The notes under the pieces were generated by a model. That model saw only the letters and a list, made by a program, of their open reading frames with translations. It was not told where the DNA came from and did no database searches. A stretch of 29,855 nucleotides of DNA, taken from Rhizophagus sp. LPA8_4_AMF (lineage: Eukaryota > Glomeromycota > Glomeromycetes > Glomerales > Glomeraceae). The translations under genes and the position numbers were made by a program. Shown here one piece after another: positions 21,610-29,855 of this stretch (positions are counted from its first letter, which is position 1; every line of letters starts with the position of its first letter). The stretch is taken from NCBI GenBank assembly GCA_021464525.1, contig JADRCO010000606.1:1-29855 (forward strand), given 5' to 3'.

Positions 21610-21773
21610 GTGATCAATCAAATGATAGATCGTTTCACGAACTAAACTAATCGAATTATCAACAAATAATGTTAACCCTCACTAAACCCGTAATCGTTAA
21701 TAACGTACAATTAAGGTGAAAATCATGAAATTCAAACATGGCTTAGTTATTTCAAAGTAGGGGCTATGTATTA

Positions 21774-21813
21774 TGGCTTATGAAATCAGTGATATTACTA
21801 CTTTCATAAGCCA
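21774..21813. repeat. Perfect 12-bp hairpin
   Basis: TGGCTTATGAAA at 21774-21785 and its exact complement TTTCATAAGCCA at 21802-21813 enclose a 16-base loop. Related GGCTATG and GTGGCT words recur in the next 500 bases, suggesting a decayed repeat. Confidence 0.6.
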
Positions 21814-22545
21814 CTAATGAGTCAGCCCTCAAGATTTATTATTATGTTTTTTTCGATCGATAAAAAAAAGATCGGTTTGTATATTATCAAAGTTGGATTT
21901 GTCAGCGAAAACTTAGTGAAAAATTTATATATGGATAAAATAATAATTTTTCCTTTCCGTTATATTATTATAAGTCAAACACTGCCTCAGTTTATTAATA
22001 ATAGGGGGAAGGTGGCTTTGTGAAAGGAGGCTATGTTAAGCATACGGAAAAGCCCTGCTTACATCGCTTACAACTGAAATTTATATTGGCGTAATCTCTT
22101 ACATTAAATGATCATATTCACCGATCAAAATTTCCCGATAGGCTATGAAAAATCAAAAAAAATTATTTTATTGTTAATAATTAGTGTGGCTGCTATAATG
22201 TGGCTTTTTCAATTTTTCGCTTTCGCTACGTGTCTTCTCGCTTTCAAAAAGAGAGAATTAAATTAATTAAAATTAAATTTTTTTCATCGCCTCAATATAA
22301 ATAAAGATCATTATAAGCGTGAAATAAAGGAAAGCCACATTAATTAAGAAATTTGCATTACAATAGAACTATTGAGAGATGTTAAAATGTTTTTGCATCG
22401 CCACGTTTATCTTTTTTTATATTTAAAATTGAATACTTTGTTTTGTTTTTCTTTTTCAACATTCTACACACAACGGAAAATATCTACGAATAAACGATAT
22501 CTTTTACTTTCGACAATTCACTTGACAATATTTTTCTTTGATAAA
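21814..22545. other. Upstream region of the 45-residue peptide gene
   Basis: No gene is seen before 22546. TATAAATA at 22296-22303 could be a TATA box, which would leave a 5' leader of about 220 bases. An in-frame ATG at 22387 would lengthen the peptide at its N-terminus but destroy the typical signal-peptide layout. Confidence 0.4.
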
Positions 22546-22683
22546 ATGAATAAACAGATTAATTTATTTTTATCTATCGTATTATTTTTATATTTAATCG
22601 TGATGGTGAATGCATCACCAGTTCCTTATTGGGATGGAGAATCACTTGCGCCGCCGCAGCCGCCGCATGAACCGCATCCGTGA
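22546..22683 (+). CDS. Secreted proline-rich peptide precursor (45 aa)
   Basis: The frame from ATG 22546 to TGA 22681-22683 encodes a signal peptide (MNKQINLFLSIVLFLYLIVM, cut probably after VNA) and a mature peptide of about 22 residues starting SPVPYWDGESLAPP and ending PQPPHEPHP. The 3' coding part (GCGCCGCCGCAGCCGCCGC) is strikingly GC-rich in AT-rich surroundings, which argues for selection on the protein. There is no cysteine and no dibasic Kex2 site in the mature part. I chose the 22546 start because it gives a standard signal peptide. The frame is open upstream to 22372 and a longer protein cannot be excluded. The function is unknown. A signalling or effector peptide is a guess. Confidence 0.65.
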   Translation: MNKQINLFLSIVLFLYLIVMVNASPVPYWDGESLAPPQPPHEPHP

Positions 22684-24201
22684 TGATAATATTGTAATTG
22701 TTATTGGAATATTTTTGAATATTTTATAACTTCATTGTCACTTTTTTTTAGAAATTTTGATTTATAAAGTTTTTCAAATTTGTAGAGAATTATATTATCG
22801 CAGTTATATTTTGATAACCATAGTAAGTAAACTTTTTTTTTTTTCCAAGAAAAATTTATATGTGTATGGGCCAATACAATTTATTATTATTTTTTCTATT
22901 TTTTTGTTTATCAGAAATTTGGTTTTCATTGGGGGCCCGCCTAATCAAATAATGATTAGAATCTTTAAAGTCGTTTGCATTCACGTATATAAGTTTATCA
23001 TATTTTATATATGATTCTTTTATTACGCGATCTTTTTTTTTTTCTTTTTCTTTTTTTTTTTATTAAGATTTGGACTTTGGACAATTATATAACATATTAT
23101 TATCACTTTACATCACTTTACACGCTTATACTTACTTTTTTTCTTTTTTTCTTTTCATATCAAAAAAAAAAAAAAAAAAAATTATCACATTTTAACCCTT
23201 TACATAACCAATCGATACGCATGCAATCTCAATCATTTTTGGACATTTATTCATTATTTATCATTATCATCATCATGCCGCATTTTTTTTTTCTATTCTT
23301 TTTTTCGTTGATTCGGTATCTTTTTTTGATGGTTTGATTTTTATGTATTTCTCACTTTCTTTTTATATATATCAGATATATATATTTGTTGTTTTTGCAA
23401 ATCATAACTAAAAAAAAATCACACAAACCTTATTTATAGATTCTTTATATATAATAAGCACATTATAAATTAGAATAAATAACGTTATAACTACGAAAAT
23501 AAAGAGAAATGCGTTTAATTTAAAAAAAAAAAAAAATCTTTTTTTTTGTCAATGTTAAATTTAACATAATAAGTTTATTGCATCATTGTATTATACGTTA
23601 AAAAAAAATTGCATATAGTGGAAATCTTTCCGAAAAATATATTTATAGCATGACAGTTTTATTGATGCATTTCTCTAAGGGGCATGAATGAAATGCAACG
23701 CTTTTAAGCTTAGCAAACATAAATATGGTGTCCTCTTTGTTTTGGACGAAATTTATTGTAATATAAAAAAATTGCGTTTACTGAAATAGTGTTATAAATT
23801 ATTCAGATTTATTATTTATGGAAATCCGGTGAAGGACATATACATACAGTATGCATGCAACAATCTTCACCGTCCAGATATTTGAAAATTCCTAAACATT
23901 CCAAAGGGTTAAATATTATCCGGAATAAAGTTTTGTGATTAAAGTACAAGTCCTCAAACGTGAAATACCATCAAATTCATCCAAAAATTTTATCAAACTG
24001 CAGTAGCGGGATCAACTCAAGAAAGAATTATGCGAAGAGAATTAGATTACCTTAAGGTATTTTTGGTATTACAAAGATCCCATATATAGTTATTCCAAAG
24101 AATTGGATTTCATGTTTAATCATCATGAGATCTGTGGGAGTCATAACGCTGGTATCCGTAGCGCCATGGCGACACATTACAAAACTCTTCTTTTATTTTA
24201 C
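22684..24201. other. T-rich low-complexity DNA, no gene seen
   Basis: Long T and A runs (for example around 23030-23060, 23140-23180 and 23520-23545) produce open frames rich in Phe, Lys and Ile at 22757-23014 and 23011-23337, which I treat as artefacts. From about 23650 composition is more mixed but still shows no gene. Confidence 0.5.
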
Positions 24202-24618
24202 CTGATATTTTAATTCTTTGTCAGTCATTTTCTCTTTAATGAGTAATATTTTATGATATTAATTAAGAGATAAGAGATCTTTTCTTTTCAATTCTCCATT
24301 TTCGGCTTCTTTATATTTTTCTTCAACCAATTTCATTGATACGCGGTCAATAATTGCACAATTATTTTTAAATTTCCTATTTATATCTATCGGAAGTTCT
24401 CTCATGGATGGAATAAAATTTGATAAATAATTAATGACAAGCGGTAGAATAGAGCCTGGGGCATTCATAAGAGAATCATAAGCTTCTGCTGAATTCATTT
24501 GAAGACGGTAATGAATTAAATTCGTAATTACAGCTAATTTCAAAAGGTCGGGACACTTAGCAAATTTTAAAGAACTCGGAAATATTCGGTAAAGCTTGAT
24601 ATAAAATTTATACGCCAA
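24202..24618 (-). pseudogene. Cytochrome P450, displaced 5' part
   Basis: Minus-strand reading gives NSAEAYDSLMNAPGS, LPIDINRKFKNNCAIIDRVS, MKLVEEKYKEAENGELKRK and then DLLSL, the helix F-H region of a Rhizophagus-type P450. A TAA at 24261-24259 lies in a short out-of-frame patch where the family has LLININK. The frame then resumes as IKEKMTDKELKYQ and ends at a GTAAAA donor (24201-24200) in phase 0. This is exactly the junction before the I-helix exon, which lies 3.3 kb away on the opposite strand at 27529. No ATG exists upstream, because the 5' side runs into an inverted duplication. P450s are heme monooxygenases, but this part cannot function alone. Confidence 0.75.
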
Positions 24619-24736
24619 CTTTGGAGTACTGTTCCGAGAATGGTGGTATAATTTTATCTTATTTTGAGCTTTACCGAATATTTCCGAGTTCTTTAAATTT
24701 GCTAAGTGTCCCGACCTTTTTGAAATCAGCTGTAAA
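24526..24736. repeat. Inverted duplication of a P450 exon segment
   Basis: About 85-90 bases at 24526-24613 recur in opposite orientation at about 24645-24736, with a short spacer. The core AAGGTCGGGACACTTAGCAA...GGAAATATTCGGTAAAGCT is identical and the outer parts have mismatches. One arm lies inside the P450 reading frame (LKFAKCPDLLK), so a transcript would fold into a long hairpin. Confidence 0.85.
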
Positions 24737-25588
24737 TCCTACGAAAAAAAAAATATTATAAACGCGTAGAATGTGAAAACATCAACATTAAAAAATTATT
24801 ATCTTACCAACTAGGCCAATTACCTTAGAAGATTTTTAATTAGTGATTATCATATTATTAATTAGTTGAATAATTTATCAATTCCTGTATTTTCAAAGGT
24901 ATATGGATATTGGTATTTGTTTTAATAAATACTGTGTTAACACGTCGCGTTTTACGTGTTTTAATATTAGGCTGAGCAGGCTGAGTTTGTAAAACATTTT
25001 TGTCATCATTCTAGTATGAGTCATGAAAAAACGCGAAAATATTATTTTTGTATTACGAAAAAATGATTGATTACATCATTTTTTAATAAATAAATAACTT
25101 TTATATAAAGGAGTATTTAAAAAACTCATGCTTTTTTATTGTTATTTTGAAGCCATTTTTGACTTCGAAAATTTTTTCTTCTATACAGTTTTACGCTTTC
25201 AACTAAATTTTTCTCTCCTTCAGAAGAATAAGTTTAGCGGTTAGTAATTACTTTTTTTGGCTTCCTTTTTCTGAAATAATGGGTATTAATAATGACAATA
25301 ATTTTTCTACTATCCAACGACAATATTCTTATCTTTTTTAACACAAAAATATAATGTCTTTTTCTTATAGTTTTCGGGATACCTACTTATTTTTTTTGGT
25401 AATTTCCTAAATAGGAACCTTGACCAGAATTGCGTAATCCCCGTTTTGGAAATTGGACAGAATTTTTAATTTTTTATTCCTTCTAAAGTAAATCGCTTTT
25501 ACTTGGAAAAGAAATTTTCCTTTGCACTTCTATTTTGACGTCTTAAGACCCAAGAACATTAAGAATCCTTTCCACTATAAATTTTTTT
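24737..25588. other. No gene seen between the P450 5' part and the tandem duplication
   Basis: AT-rich sequence without coding character or recognisable repeats. If the P450 was split by inversion, this stretch would include former upstream sequence of the gene. Confidence 0.4.
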
Positions 25589-27520
25589 CTATCTGCAATG
25601 AAATACTAAATACTTCTTTTTTTTTCTTTTCTTCAATAGATCTTATGATGATTAAACCTAAAGGAAGAAAGTTATATCACTGCTGCTGGTGTAACAAAAA
25701 AAAAATTGAAAATAATACTAAGGTACGATTTATCATTAAATTTGTGAGGGTTTGAAAAGCAATACCCAAGTGATTCCTATCAATTACTGTATTAAATGAG
25801 TTCACTTAAGGGGGCTCAGGCGCGTATGCATGTACTTGATGGAACATGATTTAGATGGTGGATTTTAAAATCCCCTCTTGAGAAGTCTATTGTTTTGTTT
25901 AGGCAGAACGATGCTCAACAGTCATTTTATGACATCTTTTTCATGTGTTCAGTTGTTTTCATTGAGGATTTTTTTGGTTTCAGAAAACTGGAAGCACTTC
26001 GTGGCCACAGTTATACTGTGAACGTCCTTTTCTGTCTCCAGGATTTCCAGATGATTACAGCAATGTCCATACGCTTGGCTATTGCTGCATGAATAACAGG
26101 ATGACAGGTCATTGTTGTAGTACTTTGTGATAAACTTAGGAATGCTCTGACGCTGGCATTTATGCTTTTTCTGAAAGGGCGTCTTACATATATTTCAGAT
26201 TAAGCTAAATGTTTCTGTTATCATGCCAATCATTCATGTTTTTTTTGGTCAATAGTACTCACTTTTTTTTTGATTACAGAAATCTATATAATTCAATTAC
26301 ATAATGATCACCTTAAAATTTGCTGTGATATCTTCCTCTGCATGATAAAGTTGCAATTTTTTTTGGTCCATAATAATATATTGCTTTGTAAGAGCCTATA
26401 GTATGAGTTTGGAAGTATGTATGAATTTCTTTTATTACAAAATTGTAACAAATTACACAATTCTAATGTTTTTAACAATTTTTAATGATTCTTATTTGGT
26501 TGTTTATATTAAAAAACAGGCATGTTTTATCTGTAATGAAATACTAAACACTCCTTTTTTTTCTTTTCTTCAATAGATCTTATGATGATTAAACCTAAAG
26601 GAAGAAAGTTATATCACTGCTGCTGGTGTAACAAAAAAAAAATTGAAAATAATACTAAGGTACGATTTATCATTAAATTTGTGAGGGTTTGAAAAGCAAT
26701 ACCCAAGTGATTCCTATCAATTACTGTATTAAATGAGTTCACTTAAGGGGGCTCAGGCGCGTATGCATGTACTTGATGGAACATGATTTAGATGGTGGAT
26801 TTTAAAATCCCCTCTTGAGAAGTCTATTGTTTTGTTTAGGCAGAACGATGCTCAACAGTCATTTTATGACATCTTTTTCATGTGTTCAGTTGTTTTCATT
26901 GAGGATTTTTTTGGTTTCAGAAAACTGGAAGCACTTCGTGGCCACAGTTATACTGTGAACGTCCTTTTCTGTCTCCAGGATTTCCAGATGATTACAGCAA
27001 TGTCCATACGCTTGGCTATTGCTGCATGAATAACAGGATGACAGGTCATTGTTGTAGTACTTTGTGATAAACTTAGGAATGCTCTGACGCTGGCATTTAT
27101 GCTTTTTCTGAAAGGGCGTCTTACATATATTTCAGATTAAGCTAAATGTTTCTGTTATCATGCCAATCACTCATGTTTTTTTTGGTCAATAGTACTCACT
27201 TTTTTTTTGATCACAGAAACCTATATAATTCAAATCACATAACGATCACCTTAAAATTTGCTGTGATATTTTTCCTCTGCATGATAAAGTTGCAATTTTT
27301 TTTTGGTCCATAAGCTTTGTAGTAAGAGCCTATAGTATGAGTTTGGAAGTATGTATGTGTATGAACTTCTTTTATTGCGAAATTTGTAACAAATTACACA
27401 ATTCTAATGATTTTTAACGATTTTTAGTGATTCTTATTTGATTGTTTATATTAAAGAACAGGCATGTTTTATCTGTAATAAAATACTAAATACTTCTTTT
27501 TTTTCTTTTCTTCAATATAA
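25589..27520 (+). repeat. 937-bp tandem duplication plus short third copy
   Basis: A unit beginning near ATCTGCAATGAAATACTAAA (25589) repeats at 26529 at a period of 937 bases, and a third partial copy of about 50 bases (27470-27517) leads into the P450 acceptor. From about 25622 to 26232 the two copies show no difference that I could find. After that they diverge, with many substitutions and small indels. Each identical part contains a possible exon (LMMIKPKGRKLYHCC, WCNKKKIENNTK, then GTACGA) and a 65-codon frame (25895-26092 and 26832-27029) containing KLEALRGHSYTVNVLF. I do not recognise a protein family. The sequence is GC-richer than its flanks. Confidence 0.9.
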
Positions 27521-27528
27521 TATTTTAG

Positions 27529-28167
27529 ATTATGACATTTTTATTAGCAGGACATAAAAAAACAAGTATAGCAACTTGTTGGGCTTTATATTTCCCAGAA
27601 TATCCACATGAGCAAGACTTATTGCGTGAAGAATTGGTTAAAGCTTTTTCTGATAAATCAAATTTCAATCCTACATCTGATGAAATTAATTCTTTGGAAT
27701 ATTTAAATTGCGTAGTTAAAGAAACTTTAAGAATAAATTCCCCAAGTACGAATTTAATTTTTTTAATTCTTTTTTATATCATCTTATTAACTACGTAATT
27801 TTATTTTAGTTCCTGCTACTAGTCGAACTTATACTAAAGATGAAGATTTGGGGGATATCACATTCCAAAGGTATATTTTTATATTTTTTGCCAAAAACTT
27901 TTAAATTATTAATTTGATCTTTTTTTTTATTATTTAAAATAGAATACTATAATGTTAGTTGCGATTGAAGCACTTCATAAACTGCCTGAAATTTGGGGTC
28001 CAACAGCTGCTGAATTTGATCCAAAAAGATGGTTGGATCCTTCCTTAATTAAGAATGTATCAAATCTAAACTATTTGCCTTTCCTTACTGGTACAAGTGC
28101 TTGTATAGGCAATAAAGTAGCTTTGACTGAATTTAAAATATTATTAAGTATGTTAGTTAGGATATAG
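27529..28167 (+). pseudogene. Cytochrome P450, 3' part
   Basis: The first exon, 27529-27745, opens with IMTFLLAGHKKTS, the I-helix oxygen-activation motif (AGHETTS in relatives, so two residues changed), and contains EQDLLREELVKAFSDKSNF and the K-helix ExxR in VVKETLRI. After an intron (27746-27809), exon 2 (27810-27870) reads PATSRTYTKDEDLG, then loses frame because the G-run at about 27849-27853 is one base short. After the intron 27871-27942, exon 3 (27943-28167) gives NTIMLVAIEALHKLPEIWG and FDPKRWLDPS, then the heme loop FLTGTSACIG. The cysteine ligand is present but the usual Arg two residues before it is Ser. A TAG after MLVRI truncates about 25 residues early. With its 5' part inverted, the gene is dead. 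Confidence 0.82.
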
Positions 28168-28990
28168 TATCCCGTGTCATAACCGGGACTGTTACTTAAC
28201 AGGCTTAGGTAAACGTTATTCTTTTTTGTCGATGATCAATTCTAACCTGTATACCACAAGATAAATTAGAAAGTGAACGTTCTTGATATATTTAACCAAA
28301 TTTACTGTGCTTGTTCATAACAAGTTTATAATTTAAAGCGATTTTATTAAGATCTATACTAGAAAACATGATTCAAATTTATTCGGATTGAGCGAATTGG
28401 AATTATACAGGAGCGTATACATAATCATTATAGGTATATACTTTTAGTTGGCGAAGTAAAAAAATAATTCAATATACTTGTAATAATGCGTGTCCAATAA
28501 ATTATACATGAATAAATATATTCAATTTTATTTCTACGAAATTTTGTAATAATATTTAATCGAAAAATATTAAGTCTGTCTTCATTGAAAGATGGTTAAG
28601 TAAGGAAATATGATATATTTTACGAAACCGAGTTTTAAAGCAAAGGTTTTCAAATCCGGTAAAAATGAAAAATAAGAAATAAAGCGAGATGTAAATATAA
28701 CACAAAACACTTGGAAATTTTCTATTTATCATCAATTTAATAATGATCTTTTATTCGTGTTCTTTAGAAAAAAAAATTTTAGTGACTATTTATTTAATGT
28801 CACCAAATTTCCAAAACAAGTAAATGTTCTCACTGTTTATCCTTTTAAAGAATAAGTTGAACACGAATCAATTGAAGATGCAGAAGCCACTATAATAAGC
28901 CTCTAGAAGATATTGACAAAGCGAATTGAAATTTAAAAACGAATGGATTTCCAAATGGGAATTACACGTCAAAAATAAGTAGTTAGAAAA
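28168..28990. other. Intergenic, no gene seen
   Basis: AT-rich sequence. Short coding-like words around 28855-28940 are broken by stops and cannot be assigned. Confidence 0.45.
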
Positions 28991-28998
28991 TATAAATA
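28991..28998 (+). promoter_or_regulatory. TATA box
   Basis: TATAAATA lies 80 bases upstream of the ATG at 29078, followed by GGACATTTTCGTCTCAACAA, a plausible start region. It supports former or current transcription of the secreted-protein frame. Confidence 0.45.
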
Positions 28999-29077
28999 TA
29001 GGACATTTTCGTCTCAACAAATCATTAAAGAACTAAGTAATTTCTTTTCACAAAAAATAAAAAAATTTAATCTTACT

Positions 29078-29344
29078 ATGTTAGTGAAATCATTTTTAAT
29101 TCCCACTATTGTCTTTTCGCTTATTCTAGTATCGTCAAATTTTGCTGCTGAACATGATTTTGATTACGAGGAAAAAGGTTCAGAGCATTGAGGACAGAAG
29201 TGTAGAGAAGGAAAAGAGCAATTCCCGATTAATTTTATTACTAAGACTGACCATGCAATTAATCTACCTAATGTAAATGATATACAAAATACACCAAATG
29301 TTAATTATATTAATGAAAAAGGATGGTCACACTGTTGTAACTGA
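29078..29344 (+). pseudogene. Small secreted protein with one in-frame TGA
   Basis: ATG 29078 opens a signal peptide (MLVKSFLIPTIVFSLILVSS, likely cut after NFA) and an acidic stretch AEHDFDYEEKGSEH, then TGA at 29189-29191. The same frame stays open for exactly 50 more codons (GQKCREGKEQFPINF, ITKTDHAINLPNVNDI, then NEKGWSHCCN) to TGA 29342-29344. The downstream part has cysteines and coding-like composition, so the single stop probably cut an 88-codon gene. Without the second half the product would be a 37-residue precursor. Alternatives are a real short peptide, stop readthrough, or removal of the stop by an unseen splice. I saw no GT-AG pair that does this cleanly. The family is not recognised. 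Confidence 0.6.
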
Positions 29345-29651
29345 AACTGAAATTTAACTGAATTTAAAATTCAGATACGGGAATACTTGGAAAAGTTAAC
29401 TGAAATTTAAAATTCAGACATCGGGACTTTATCTGAAATTAAAATTCATATAATTTAATTTCAGATAATATTGTAACTGAACTTCCAATTTGTCTGAATT
29501 TAAAATTCAGCCATTTTAATTTCAGATAGCTTCGTATCTGAAATTCCAATTTTATCTGAAATTAAAGTTCAGACATTTTTAATTTCAGATAACCTCATAT
29601 CTGAATTTAAATTTTATCTGAAATTTAAATTTAGATATTTTAATTTCAGAC
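29345..29651. repeat. Array of palindromic TCTGAAATT units
   Basis: About eight to ten units of the form TCTGAAATTAAAATTCAGA alternate with spacers of 6-20 bases. Each unit is close to its own reverse complement, so the array can form a series of small hairpins or cruciforms. It begins directly at the end of the upstream reading frame and would lie in the 3' untranslated region of that transcript. Confidence 0.75.
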
Positions 29652-29855
29652 AACCTTGTATACTAGGAAAACGGAAACCGTTAAAGTCCATCGCGTTTAT
29701 TTACTCGGTATCTTTTTTATTGATTACGATATAAAAAATACGTAACACCAAAATAAAATAAGCCGTGTTACAAAATCATCAGTGAAAAGTGATACATAAT
29801 CAAAAATGGAAAAAGCAGGGGTAATCAGCGAGGTGACGTCAGCGGATGGAAGGAA
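29652..29855. other. Window end, no gene seen
   Basis: A 7-bp inverted pair GTAACAC (29742-29748) and GTGTTAC (29765-29771) and a perfect CRE-like TGACGTCA (29834-29841) are visible. Either could belong to the promoter of a gene beyond the window, but nothing proves it. Confidence 0.35.

Noticed and set aside
22757..23337. Two plus-strand hydrophobic open frames
   Set aside because: They are translations of long T runs and carry no coding signal.
25895..26092. WD40-like repeat in LEALRGHSYTVNVLF
   Set aside because: Only one short resemblance and no repeated blades, so the similarity is not enough for a family call.
29834..29841. CRE site TGACGTCA as a functional promoter element
   Set aside because: A single 8-base palindrome at the window edge without a visible gene is not evidence of regulation.
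1..29855. CRISPR arrays, rRNA and tRNA genes
   Set aside because: No regularly spaced identical repeats with unique spacers, no tRNA cloverleaf with a TTCGA loop and paired stems, and no rRNA-like GC-rich block were found by eye.

Overview
The window looks like a piece of a very AT-rich fungal nuclear genome, most likely an arbuscular mycorrhizal fungus of the Glomeromycotina (Rhizophagus type). This is an inference from content: short GT-AG introns, a protein kinase with an N-terminal CxxC/CxxC ribbon of the kind expanded in Rhizophagus, decayed Crinkler (CR/CRN)-type NTPase sequence, a Rhizophagus-like cytochrome P450, small secreted proteins, and much repeat debris. No rRNA, tRNA or CRISPR was seen.

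Layout. 1-4400 is repeat-rich: a degenerate GTCGGGA array, a retroposon with perfect 15-bp target-site duplications (979-1258), a 534-bp element with pogo-like terminal inverted repeats (2444-2977), and a shattered Crinkler-associated C-terminal gene on the minus strand (3039-4085). 4400-8380 is gene-poor, with a few coding relics. 8385-10079 is a GC-richer, multiply broken Crinkler-type P-loop NTPase. 11401-12898 (minus) is an intact three-exon protein kinase. 13214-13480 (minus) is an intact 88-residue secreted protein with ten cysteines. 14348-16043 holds a tandem repeat, a perfect hairpin and a second retroposon with 16-bp target-site duplications. 19539-19996 is a small secreted protein gene built of tiny exons. 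21255-21609 is a foldback element. 22546-22683 encodes a 45-residue secreted proline-rich peptide.

24202-28167 is a wrecked P450 locus. The 5' coding part lies on the minus strand and the 3' part on the plus strand, and their facing splice sites still match, which points to an inversion with a breakpoint inside an intron. The locus also carries an inverted exon duplication and a 937-bp direct tandem duplication. 29078-29344 is a secreted-protein reading frame with one internal TGA. It runs into an AT-rich array of palindromic TCTGAAATT units.

The genes do not form a pathway. The intact ones (kinase and three small secreted proteins) are the kind found in effector and signalling repertoires. 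The rest records gene death by frameshift, inversion and duplication in a repeat-rich compartment. Splice calls were made by hand from frame continuity and consensus sites. No database search or transcript evidence was available.
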